A DNA stretch of 32,869 nucleotides from Mariprofundus sp. UBA1536. Lineage in GTDB: Bacteria; Pseudomonadota; Zetaproteobacteria; Mariprofundales; Mariprofundaceae. The DNA lies in NCBI GenBank assembly GCA_002323245.1, contig DCPU01000004.1, positions 1 through 32,869 on the forward strand. Direction: 5' to 3'. This document shows, one piece after another, positions 23,503 to 30,953 of the stretch; the stretch's first letter is position 1; each line of letters begins with the position of its first letter. Position numbers and translations under genes: made by a program. The notes beneath the pieces are model-generated. The model worked only from the letters and a program-made list of their open reading frames with translations. It ran no database searches and was not told the origin of the DNA.

Positions 23503-25463
23503 TCGAACGACTCAGCATGCACTTTGGTCGACATTAAGGTGTTGTGTTCAAGCGAATCCATCAACAACTGCACTTGTGCTTGTAGTTTATGCTCCATATC
23601 TGCTTGGCGTGATGCATCACCCTCAAATTTAACTGTGCGTTTAAGATTGTGCATCAACAAAGCACCATTCTCCACACGCCCCACCATATCATCACGAGTA
23701 ATTAATATGCCGCGCTGCGTATGTTGCTCGAGCAAAGAAGTTCCCATACTGGCATATCGCCCGCTCCAGCCAGCCAAATCCATGAGTGTTGGAATTAAAT
23801 CAAGCTGACCAGCCAACGTGTTATCAACACCTGCTTGAATGCCAGGGCCCAGCATGAGCAGAGGAATATGATGTTGTTCCAGTGTCGTTGGATTCTTTGC
23901 CAAGCCACTCACGTGATCACCTAAAATCAAAAAAATGGTGTTATTGGCAAAAGCGCTGGATTTAACTTTTTTGAAAAACTCACCCAAAACCCAATCGGTG
24001 TAATACATGGTGTTGAGTAATTTTTCCTGATCACCAGTAGGCGCAAACTTTTCCCAGCGCTTATCTGGCAGTTGCCACGGTGTGTGAGTGCTGGCTGTAA
24101 ACAACATACCAAAAAAGGGCTGTTGCTGCGCCTCAAACCAATGCTGCGCTTTGTTAAATAAGTCATAGTCCCATCCACCCCAGTCTGGGGTGATAGCGTC
24201 TTGATGCGCAGATGGTCTCAAATCTTCAGCACCCATATAGGTATCAAACCCCGCCAAAGCGCTGATTTTATCCAGATAAAAGGACGCACGATACGAGCTC
24301 TGCATAAAGGCAGTACTATAGCCCTGTGCCTTAGCCAATTTCGGCAACCAGCCCATGGTATTAACTTCAATCCCCTCACCCAGATAACCCGCACCCGGCA
24401 CGGTGGGGATACCTGCAATCACTGAGGAAATACCGTCAATAGATCGTTGGCCATTGGCATAGAAGTTGGCGTAAAAACGCCCTTCTTTTACCAAGGCATC
24501 ATAATTGGGCGTGACACCAAAAGGCATTTTCCCTTCGGTGATTCGCGCAAAATCAACAAATGCACTGTCCCAGCTTTCAAGCAATAAAATCACCACATTG
24601 GGTTTGTCAGCCTGCTGCAAACCATCGCGCTGCCGCATCAACGGATAATTGGCATCAGGATAAGCATCTCTGCTGGATGCAAACAATAACTGCGAAGTCG
24701 CTATCGCATCTTCTTTGCTCATAAATTGCGGGGTGTGCATGGTTGATTTTTTAAGGCCGTGTAAAATGGAAAATGCACCGTTAAGCGCAAGGTGCCCCTG
24801 CTCCATCGGGCCTTCATCATAAGCAAAAATTGCTTGGATGGGTTTGCTGGTGACGCCGCCGCGCATACCCAAAAGAATAAGCAAAAACATACTCACAAAC
24901 ACAGGAATACTTAGCCAGCTCAGGTTTTGATGCACCACCTTTTTTTGCTGCGGCAGCATCCATTTACCCCAGAGTTTCGCACCCAAAAACACAACCACAA
25001 CCATCACCAAAAGTTGCAGCCAGTATTCGGAAAAAGCGATGCCTACCATGGCCATGGCCGAAGAATTGAGGGTAGCCCCCACTTCGTGGCCAGCATGACG
25101 ATGCACCAAACCAAAATACAACAAATCAGCCGCCAGCAAAAACACAAAAACACACAACACCACAAAGCTATACCAAGTGATGAAACTCAAATAACGCTGC
25201 GATACACACCAGCGCCAAGGCAAATAGGAAATAAGAAAAGGAATACCCAAAAATACAAGAGTAATGGATGTATCAAAAAACAGTGCCCCTTTGAGCAAGG
25301 CATACATGGTTTGCAACCAGGTTAAATCATCAAACTCATGGCTATAGATTTGTAAAAATAACAAGCGACAAAGAAAAAACACCACATAAAAAACCAACAT
25401 CAGCTTTAAGAAAAACAGCGTTGGTCTTGTGTGGTGTTTGGATAACGAAAGCAAATGCTTCAT
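23499..25463 (-). CDS. LtaS-like membrane sulfatase-fold transferase
   Basis: The 654-residue protein has about five N-terminal membrane segments (through residue 210) and a large periplasmic alkaline-phosphatase/sulfatase domain. It resembles lipoteichoic acid synthase-type phosphoglycerol transferases. Matching motifs are the metal Glu in NVVILLLESWDSAF, the nucleophile region NGQRSIDGISS (Ser where LtaS has Thr), and Asp-His in LILGDHVSG. In a Gram-negative it probably adds a phospho-substituent (phosphoglycerol or similar) to an envelope glycan or lipid; the donor is unknown. ATG at 25463 was chosen; a TTG four codons upstream is possible. It lies downstream of the ICMT-like, DUF3108 and waaC genes on the same strand. 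Confidence 0.83.
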   Translation of the reverse strand: MKHLLSLSKHHTRPTLFFLKLMLVFYVVFFLCRLLFLQIYSHEFDDLTWLQTMYALLKGALFFDTSITLVFLGIPFLISYLPWRWCVSQRYLSFITWYSFVVLCVFVFLLAADLLYFGLVHRHAGHEVGATLNSSAMAMVGIAFSEYWLQLLVMVVVVFLGAKLWGKWMLPQQKKVVHQNLSWLSIPVFVSMFLLILLGMRGGVTSKPIQAIFAYDEGPMEQGHLALNGAFSILHGLKKSTMHTPQFMSKEDAIATSQLLFASSRDAYPDANYPLMRQRDGLQQADKPNVVILLLESWDSAFVDFARITEGKMPFGVTPNYDALVKEGRFYANFYANGQRSIDGISSVIAGIPTVPGAGYLGEGIEVNTMGWLPKLAKAQGYSTAFMQSSYRASFYLDKISALAGFDTYMGAEDLRPSAHQDAITPDWGGWDYDLFNKAQHWFEAQQQPFFGMLFTASTHTPWQLPDKRWEKFAPTGDQEKLLNTMYYTDWVLGEFFKKVKSSAFANNTIFLILGDHVSGLAKNPTTLEQHHIPLLMLGPGIQAGVDNTLAGQLDLIPTLMDLAGWSGRYASMGTSLLEQHTQRGILITRDDMVGRVENGALLMHNLKRTVKFEGDASRQADMEHKLQAQVQLLMDSLEHNTLMSTKVHAESFD

Positions 25464-25497
25464 GTTTTGCAGCAAACCGCCCTAAAAAAGCTGGCGT

Positions 25498-26061
25498 TTA
25501 ACCATTCATATGTTGGGCATAATAAATGGCATAGAAAATCGCCAACCCAACTAATGTGCCAAACCAGTGTTTTGGTTCTTTATGACCCAACATCAATGCG
25601 AAGGAATATGGTTTACGTAATCTGTCTTTCCAAGGGGTAAGACGCGGAAGAAATAAAGGCACATATTTTGACCATTCAGCATATGCATCACCAAATAAAC
25701 TCACCATACGCGCTGCTTCAATTTTGATGACGACCACGTAAATCCAAATAAAAATAACGGATGCAAATAGCGCCGGAATCAATTGATTGGCCATCACACA
25801 AAAACCAATAAACATCGTCGTGTTAAACACATACAAAGGATTGCGCGTGAATGCATAAGGGCCAGTGGTTGCTAGGGCAGCATCTTTATCGATATAACCC
25901 AAGGACCAAGTACGGCCAGATTCACCAAGCACCACAATCAAAGCACCCAGCATCAGCGAGTCTAAGGTGGGTTGAGCAAAGAGGATGACTATCAATGCAG
26001 CCAAGCCAGTGAGGCGTGGGCGGTGGTGATATACAAACTCTTCGTATTTGGTCAGTTCCAT
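25498..26061 (-). CDS. ICMT/PEMT-like membrane methyltransferase
   Basis: The 187-residue integral membrane protein has about four to five hydrophobic segments and the SAM-site signature GPYAFTRNPLYVFN, with the following EEARM-like stretch read here as KIEAARMVSLFGDAY. This pattern is shared by isoprenylcysteine carboxyl methyltransferase-like and phospholipid methyltransferase families. Bacterial members are mostly uncharacterised, so the substrate is unknown. The ATG has AAGGA about six bases upstream. It is 33 bases after DUF3108 and 34 bases before the LtaS-like gene. Confidence 0.8.
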   Translation of the reverse strand: MELTKYEEFVYHHRPRLTGLAALIVILFAQPTLDSLMLGALIVVLGESGRTWSLGYIDKDAALATTGPYAFTRNPLYVFNTTMFIGFCVMANQLIPALFASVIFIWIYVVVIKIEAARMVSLFGDAYAEWSKYVPLFLPRLTPWKDRLRKPYSFALMLGHKEPKHWFGTLVGLAIFYAIYYAQHMNG

Positions 26062-26094
26062 GGTGATTCCTTTTTCCTTCTCTTGTATTTTTAC

Positions 26095-26853
26095 TTAAGT
26101 GTTTTTGCTGTAGCTGGTCAAATCAACCACGATACTGCCAATCTTTATCTTAGCCGTGATTTTAAGCGGAATTCTGCGCTCATCATCAGTTAACCAAACT
26201 TGTACCTTACCCACGCTGGTAAACACACCTTCTGTTTTCAATTCTGGCTCAATCACAATGCAATTGACCAGCTCACCCCATGGCGCCTGAAGCTTCGCTT
26301 CTTTCACCCATTTGACCACAAGGTCATATTTCTCCCCCGAATCAAACACGGGTATTGAAATGGGCGTATCCTTACTTGGCGGCGCCATCCTAGTCAGATA
26401 AAAAGCATCCAACACATTCAAATGACCCTTGGGCACATCGTAGATACGCACACGGCCTTTTTTGGTGTATTTCACCTTTCCTTCTTGCCACAAATACAAG
26501 GCTTCTTTGGTAGACGAATAGCTCCGCTCTTTTTGATCAGCGGTAAACACTGTACTTTGCATGGTCTTATCCAAGCAAATGCCCTCTGAAACAATCGTAT
26601 CACGCACCTTTTTAAAGATATCCAAGAAGCGATTGGTGCGGGCAAAATTATGCACCTTATAGCCATCTTGACCTTCAGCAGTGATGTTTACTTCCGCGGT
26701 TCCGGCGTTTACAAACTCCCAGTCCACATCGAATTTCATCTTTTCACCAACAAAAGGAAAACAATCGTGAGTTGCCGCCGCACTGTTTTGCACTGCGCCA
26801 AAGGCTAAGAACATCACAGCTAAGCACAGACCAACAGGATGCCAAAAAGTCAT
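26095..26853 (-). CDS. DUF3108-domain secreted protein
   Basis: The 252-residue protein has a signal peptide (hydrophobic GLCLAVMFLAFGAV, cleavage near residue 26) and one DUF3108 domain. The family pattern is seen as FPFVGEKMKFDVDWEFVNAG, then the basic KKVRDTIVSEGICL and the C-terminal VQVWLTDDERRIPLKITAKI ending in a hydrophobic beta strand. It should be periplasmic or outer-membrane facing, with a beta-rich fold; its role is unknown. The ATG overlaps the waaC stop (ATGA), so its translation is coupled to an LPS core gene. That is the best clue to its job. Confidence 0.83.
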   Translation of the reverse strand: MTFWHPVGLCLAVMFLAFGAVQNSAAATHDCFPFVGEKMKFDVDWEFVNAGTAEVNITAEGQDGYKVHNFARTNRFLDIFKKVRDTIVSEGICLDKTMQSTVFTADQKERSYSSTKEALYLWQEGKVKYTKKGRVRIYDVPKGHLNVLDAFYLTRMAPPSKDTPISIPVFDSGEKYDLVVKWVKEAKLQAPWGELVNCIVIEPELKTEGVFTSVGKVQVWLTDDERRIPLKITAKIKIGSIVVDLTSYSKNT

Positions 26854-27833
26854 AGGTGGCTCACAATATCATCGGCGCGAATCATATCCATACAAATAAA
26901 CGCATTGCAGGTGCGTTTAAAGCATGGCCCGCAAGCTGGATTGGACTGCACCTGTATATCAGAAGCAGCCAGCGGCGATGAGCGCCAAGCGGCTGAAGCG
27001 CCCCAAAAGCTGATGGTTGGCGCGCCCAATGCTGATGCCAAATGCAACACGCCTGTATCGGCAGCCACCACAAATGCAGCTTGCTGTAGAAGGCTGCACA
27101 AACCATTCATTTCAAAACGCTTCGGCAATACCAAACCGATATTATGTTCATTGAGGTTAAGCGCTTTTTCAAACTCAGCTGTGCTTCCCCAGCTCCACAC
27201 CACTTGATATCCCTTAGCCACTGCCCCTTTTGCCACAGCAAGCCAAGTGCTATTGGGCAACACCTTCGTTTCCCAAGCGCCGCCTAGGTTGAGCACCACT
27301 AAGGGTTTATTGGGGACAAGTAGCGCATTCACTGCTTCATCGCTAAATGTCTGGTGAATCGTAGGCGCTTGATAGGCCATCACTGCTGGTGAATCTTGAA
27401 GCCAAGGGCCAGCGGCCACTTTCTTATACTGCTGCACCACATGTTGTTCAAACTTATCAAAGGACACTGCCTGCTGCATCCACGATGCAGGTTTTTCTTT
27501 CATATACTTTTGATCAATGCCAAACACTTTGCTGCAAATCAAACGTGCCAAAAGCGCTGATTTCATCAAACCCTGCAAATCAAGGGCAACATCAAATTTC
27601 TCGGCGCGCAAGGCTTTCACCACACGCCAAACTTCCGATAAACGATTTTTTCCTTTCAGGTCAATGGTGTGCACTCTCACTTGCGGTGGAAACACTTCCG
27701 TCACAAATTGATAACGCACATCCACCAGCCAATGCACTTCGCTTACACCTGGGCGCGCCAACACATCATCCAATGCAGGAAGGCTATGAATAATGTCACC
27801 AAAGGCTGATAGTTTAACAATTAAGACTTTCAC
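26850..27833 (-). CDS. waaC: Lipopolysaccharide heptosyltransferase I (WaaC-like, GT9)
   Basis: The 327-residue protein is a family 9 glycosyltransferase with two Rossmann-like domains. It has the N-terminal VKLSAFGDIIHSLPALDDV signature, the central linker, LNLGGAWETKVLP at the start of the C-terminal domain, and the ADP-heptose binding motif VAADTGVLHLASALGAPT. WaaC adds the first L-glycero-D-manno-heptose to Kdo2-lipid A on the cytosolic face of the inner membrane. The N-terminal pattern is closer to WaaC than to WaaF. The start is GTG at 27833 with a short GGGG just upstream. Confidence 0.87.
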   Translation of the reverse strand: MKVLIVKLSAFGDIIHSLPALDDVLARPGVSEVHWLVDVRYQFVTEVFPPQVRVHTIDLKGKNRLSEVWRVVKALRAEKFDVALDLQGLMKSALLARLICSKVFGIDQKYMKEKPASWMQQAVSFDKFEQHVVQQYKKVAAGPWLQDSPAVMAYQAPTIHQTFSDEAVNALLVPNKPLVVLNLGGAWETKVLPNSTWLAVAKGAVAKGYQVVWSWGSTAEFEKALNLNEHNIGLVLPKRFEMNGLCSLLQQAAFVVAADTGVLHLASALGAPTISFWGASAAWRSSPLAASDIQVQSNPACGPCFKRTCNAFICMDMIRADDIVSHL

Positions 27834-27975
27834 TGCCCCAAAGCATAGGAAGAAGACCTATAAATAACCATATAATTTTAGGCTTGCCTTCATGCCCCAC
27901 TTCGCCCACATTGCCCACTCTTCCATACTTTTAACTTTGAATATGCAGGCAAAAACACAACAAAAGGAGTTTTCC

Positions 27976-28413
27976 ATGGGTTGGATAGAACATTGGCATA
28001 GCTGGTTTATGATTGCCTCAGTGGTATTGATAATCGAATTGATGAGCGGCACTTACTTCTTACTCGCTGTGGCTGGCGGCGCATTTATCACCACAGTTTT
28101 TACTGCTTGGATGATGCCGACTATCACCATGCAAATCCTTTCTTTTGCTATTGCTTCAGCCTTGTCATACTTCTTATTGCAGTCTTTTCGTAAGAAAAAA
28201 AGCGAAGTCAACACCGATGGCACCCAACATATGATTGGCCAAAACGTGGAGCTGGTGGATGCCTTCAATCCCCAAGGCCGCGTGCGTTATAAAGGCGTGT
28301 TATGGTTGGCCAAGCTTGAAGCTGGGCAAACCGATGAAGAGATACCAACCAAAACGCAGCTGGTGATTGTGGCCGTCGATGGCAGCACACTTACCGTGAA
28401 AAAAGCAGCATAG
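27976..28413 (+). CDS. NfeD-family membrane protein
   Basis: The 145-residue protein has a short N-terminus, two to three membrane segments in the first 75 residues (SVVLIIELMSGTYFLLAVAG and neighbouring stretches), a KKK cluster, and a C-terminal OB-like NfeD domain with MIGQNVELVDAFNPQGRVRY. It is a short NfeD without the ClpP-like protease part. NfeD proteins occur with SPFH-domain proteins in membrane microdomains, and here an SPFH gene is the next gene, 28 bases later. ATG at 27976 has AGGAG six bases upstream; an in-frame ATG further upstream lacks this site. Confidence 0.87.
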   Translation: MGWIEHWHSWFMIASVVLIIELMSGTYFLLAVAGGAFITTVFTAWMMPTITMQILSFAIASALSYFLLQSFRKKKSEVNTDGTQHMIGQNVELVDAFNPQGRVRYKGVLWLAKLEAGQTDEEIPTKTQLVIVAVDGSTLTVKKAA

Positions 28414-28441
28414 GCGCAACTTGAATTTAGGAGATTTTACT

Positions 28442-29419
28442 ATGGATACTGGATTAATCGTCACCATTTTCTTATCGGCAGTGGTCATATCATTTATATT
28501 CAAAGGCATTGTGGTGATTCGCAATTCTGAGCGCATGGTGATTGAGCGCTTTGGTAATTATGCCCACACCCTAGAGCCTGGCATCAATTTCATTATTCCT
28601 TTTGTCGATCAAAAGCGCGAATTCATTTGGGTAAAACCACCATCAGATAGCCGCTTGAGCAGATTGCTTGGGGAGTCCGACGATAGCTTATATCACACCA
28701 CCCTAGCCACGGTTGATAGAATAGATATCCGCGAAACGGTGCTGGATATGCCATCACAAACCGTGATTACCAAAGACAACGTCAGCATTCATATCAATGC
28801 CCTGCTCTACATCGAAATCACCAAACCCCATGATGCAGTGTATCGCATTTCCAATCTTCCCAACGCCATTGAAAAATTAGCGCAAACTACGCTGCGTAGT
28901 TTGGTGGGCGAAATGGAATTGGATAAAACCCTGTCTTCACGCGAACAAATCAATTCACGCCTGCAAATCATTCTTGATGAAGCTGCCGATGATTGGGGCG
29001 CGAAGGTCAAGCGCGTAGAAATCCAAGATTTGGTGGTGCCAGCTGCCATCCAAGAAGCCATGGAAAAACAAATGCGCGCTGAGCGTGATAAACGCGCCAC
29101 GATTTTGGTGGCTGAAGGCGAGCGAAAATCAGCGATTCTCAAAGCTGAAGGCGAAAAAGAATCATCCATCCTGGTGGCCGAAGGCAATCGCGCTGCCCGT
29201 ATTTTGGAAGCCGATGGTGAAAAACAAGCCTTGGAAAAACTTAAAGAATCGTTGGGTGCGGAATTTAGCCAGTATCTATTGGCTGTGCGTTATTTAGAAA
29301 CCATGAACCACATCGGCGGTCAAACCGCAGGTGATAAAACAGTATTTATGCCTATGGATGCCACAGCTACACTTGGCGCCATCGGCGGCATTCAAGAATT
29401 ATTTAAAGGAAAAGCGTAA
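28442..29419 (+). CDS. SPFH/band 7 protein, QmcA/stomatin-like
   Basis: The 325-residue protein has one N-terminal membrane segment (residues 5-22), a band 7 domain (IRNSERMVIERFGNYAHTLE through about 185) and a long C-terminal coiled-coil region. The last part holds 11-residue repeats of the type ILxAEGExxxA (ILVAEGERKSA, ILKAEGEKESS, ILVAEGNRAAR, ILEADGEKQAL). It is the length of E. coli QmcA or an NfeD-linked stomatin. ATG at 28442 follows AGGAG by eight bases. Co-expression with NfeD is likely, and it ends five bases before mrp. Confidence 0.9.
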   Translation: MDTGLIVTIFLSAVVISFIFKGIVVIRNSERMVIERFGNYAHTLEPGINFIIPFVDQKREFIWVKPPSDSRLSRLLGESDDSLYHTTLATVDRIDIRETVLDMPSQTVITKDNVSIHINALLYIEITKPHDAVYRISNLPNAIEKLAQTTLRSLVGEMELDKTLSSREQINSRLQIILDEAADDWGAKVKRVEIQDLVVPAAIQEAMEKQMRAERDKRATILVAEGERKSAILKAEGEKESSILVAEGNRAARILEADGEKQALEKLKESLGAEFSQYLLAVRYLETMNHIGGQTAGDKTVFMPMDATATLGAIGGIQELFKGKA

Positions 29420-29424
29420 ACCCC

Positions 29425-30261
29425 ATGGCAGAGAACCCAACTCCAAGCAAAAAAGGCCTTCCAGGCATTAGAAATATCGTAGCCGTTGCCTCAGGCAAAG
29501 GTGGCGTGGGTAAATCCACCACAGCCGTGAATCTGGCTGTAGCCATGGCGCAACACGGCTACAAAGTCGGTCTCTTGGATGCAGACATTTATGGTCCATC
29601 CATTCCCAATATGATGGGCTTAAAGGGTCGCAAACCTGAAGTGGATGTGGAAAGCAAAGTCTTGTATCCGCTGGAAAACTTTGGCGTAAAAGTGATGTCG
29701 ATTGGCTTTTTAGTGGCTGATGATCAAGCCATGATTTGGCGCGGTCCCATGGTGGCTGGCGCGCTGGGTCAGTTGCTCAAAGATGTAGCTTGGGGCGATC
29801 TTGATGTGCTCTTTATCGATATGCCTCCAGGCACTGGTGATGCCCAACTCACCCTTTCGCAAACCGTATCCGTTACTGGTGCAGTGGTCGTGACTACCCC
29901 ACAAGACATTGCCCTCATTGATTGTAAAAAAGGCATTCAAATGTTTGATAAAGTGCATGTTCCTACGCTTGGCATCGTGGAAAACATGAGCGTATTTATC
30001 TGCCCACATTGCAATGGTGAATCCCATATCTTCGACCAAGGCGGCGCTGAAAAGCTTAGCGAAGAATTCAAAACCGAGGTGATTGCCAAAGTGCCCCTCA
30101 ACATGGGCATCCGCGCCAACGGCGATGCCGGCACCCCTATCGTAGCCGCTCTACCCGATTCCAACGAAGCAGGCATCTACAAAGACATGGCCGAAAAAGT
30201 GATGGCGAAAATCATCACCCTCAACAAACGGAAAATCACCATTCCGATTATGACGGCGTAA
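29425..30261 (+). CDS. mrp: Mrp/NBP35-family iron-sulfur carrier ATPase (ApbC), short form
   Basis: The 278-residue cytosolic P-loop protein carries and transfers iron-sulfur clusters. It has a deviant Walker A, ASGKGGVGKSTTAVN (Lys25, Lys30, Ser31), Walker A' at LLDADIYGPSIPNMMG, a switch/Walker B IDMPPGTGDAQ, and the cluster-binding CxxC at Cys193/Cys196. The N-terminal FSCA/MIP18-like domain of E. coli Mrp (369 residues) is missing here; the frame begins just before the ATPase core. It follows the SPFH gene by five bases. The call is firm for family, and the carrier role follows from known members. Confidence 0.92.
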   Translation: MAENPTPSKKGLPGIRNIVAVASGKGGVGKSTTAVNLAVAMAQHGYKVGLLDADIYGPSIPNMMGLKGRKPEVDVESKVLYPLENFGVKVMSIGFLVADDQAMIWRGPMVAGALGQLLKDVAWGDLDVLFIDMPPGTGDAQLTLSQTVSVTGAVVVTTPQDIALIDCKKGIQMFDKVHVPTLGIVENMSVFICPHCNGESHIFDQGGAEKLSEEFKTEVIAKVPLNMGIRANGDAGTPIVAALPDSNEAGIYKDMAEKVMAKIITLNKRKITIPIMTA

Positions 30262-30290
30262 AAGTGAAAAGTGTAATCTGCGAAGCAAAT

Positions 30291-30347
30291 CTGACACCTT
30301 TTCTTTCATCATTTGCATTTCAAGATTCAAGACCTGACACCTTTTCT
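30291..30347. repeat. Perfect 14-base direct repeat (CTGACACCTTTTCT), two copies
   Basis: Copies lie at 30291-30304 and 30334-30347. The sequence between them includes CAAGATTCAAGACC. Such GTGTCAGGTCTTG-type sequences recall repeats found near REP-associated (Y1/IS200-like) transposases, which is a recollection of general pattern, not a match I could test. The second copy provides the last codons of the truncated frame at 30327-30500. Confidence 0.6.
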
Positions 30348-30500
30348 CCTTTCGCCAATATATGCCCTCTTACTCACGCCATCACTTAAAACGTACACCA
30401 ATGGCCACTGATTGCTCGCATAAGCATTAGCCTTAATGCCATGCAACGAGTCACTGGAAAACGTATAGCGATTTACCTCTACCAGATGCTTCTGACTCAT
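30327..30500 (-). pseudogene. Truncated N-terminus of a GIY-YIG/DUF2075-type helicase
   Basis: I read a 57-residue minus-strand frame starting ATG at 30500. It encodes SQKHLVEVNRYTFSSDSL, then NQWPLVYVLSDGVSKRAYIG, where the protein keeps the N-terminal part of a GIY-YIG nuclease as fused to DUF2075 (schlafen group 3-like) helicases. After GE the family would continue with a threonine-rich helix, but here the frame runs into the direct repeat and stops at a TGA after RRKGVRS. The ATG overlaps the stop of the nucleotide pyrophosphohydrolase by four bases, so the two genes once formed a coupled pair. The bulk of the helicase is absent between here and mrp. Confidence 0.65.
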
Positions 30501-30817
30501 AGTTCTGTGTATTTCTTAGCGGAACCCTTTGACTTGCTAACAGGATACTTCTTTTCATTTAATGCAATCTTATCGAGAACAATTTGCCTAACGTCTAATT
30601 CATAGTTCTCAGCGAGCAACAAAGCATAGGCAATCACATCTGCCAACTCTTCTTTCACCTTTTCAACATCTGCTTCTTCAGGCTTTTTCCATAAAAAAGC
30701 TTCCAGAAGCTCGCCAGACTCAATACTCAAAGCTATCGCCAAATCTTTTGAGTTATGAAACTGTTCCCAATCTCTATCATCCCTGAATTCTTTTAACTTT
30801 TTTATGATTTCGTCCAC
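30497..30817 (-). CDS. DCTPP1/RS21-C6-like MazG-family nucleotide pyrophosphohydrolase
   Basis: The 106-residue all-alpha enzyme hydrolyses (d)NTPs, often dCTP or modified analogues, to monophosphate and pyrophosphate. It matches the dCTPase group closely: FRDDRDWEQFHNSKDLAIAL is very like the vertebrate DCTPP1 N-terminal helix. The metal motifs are Glu36-x-x-Glu39 and Glu57-x-x-Asp60. The C-terminus is basic (KSKGSAKK). It starts at GTG 30817 with TAGG about seven bases upstream. It is coupled to the broken helicase that follows. In intact versions, such a pair suggests a nucleotide-linked defence or repair role, which is an inference. Confidence 0.88.
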   Translation of the reverse strand: MDEIIKKLKEFRDDRDWEQFHNSKDLAIALSIESGELLEAFLWKKPEEADVEKVKEELADVIAYALLLAENYELDVRQIVLDKIALNEKKYPVSKSKGSAKKYTEL

Positions 30818-30885
30818 TTTTCCTACCTATGAATATTTGTAGTTCACCTAAAGACCAAACTTTACAATTCAACAAAGAACAAGAT

Positions 30886-30912
30886 CGATTTCAAATCATT
30901 CTTTTTGAATCG
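30886..30912. promoter_or_regulatory. Inverted repeat between phoD-like gene and the pyrophosphohydrolase gene
   Basis: CGATT-T-CAAA (30886-30895) and TTTGAATCG (30904-30912) pair in a 9-base stem with one bulged T and an 8-base loop. It lies 42 bases after the PhoD-like stop and 69 bases before the GTG of the pyrophosphohydrolase, on the minus strand. It could be a terminator, an attenuator or an operator. No U tract of convincing length follows. The rest of this 136-base gap shows nothing I can assign. Confidence 0.35.
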
Positions 30913-30953
30913 ACAGCTTAGGCGAAGATTTTGTTTTCTGGAACTTAAAACAC

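Noticed and set aside
27871..27876. TATAAT hexamer upstream of nfeD
   Set aside because: A perfect -10 match but no acceptable -35 at 16-18 bases; left out as a feature.
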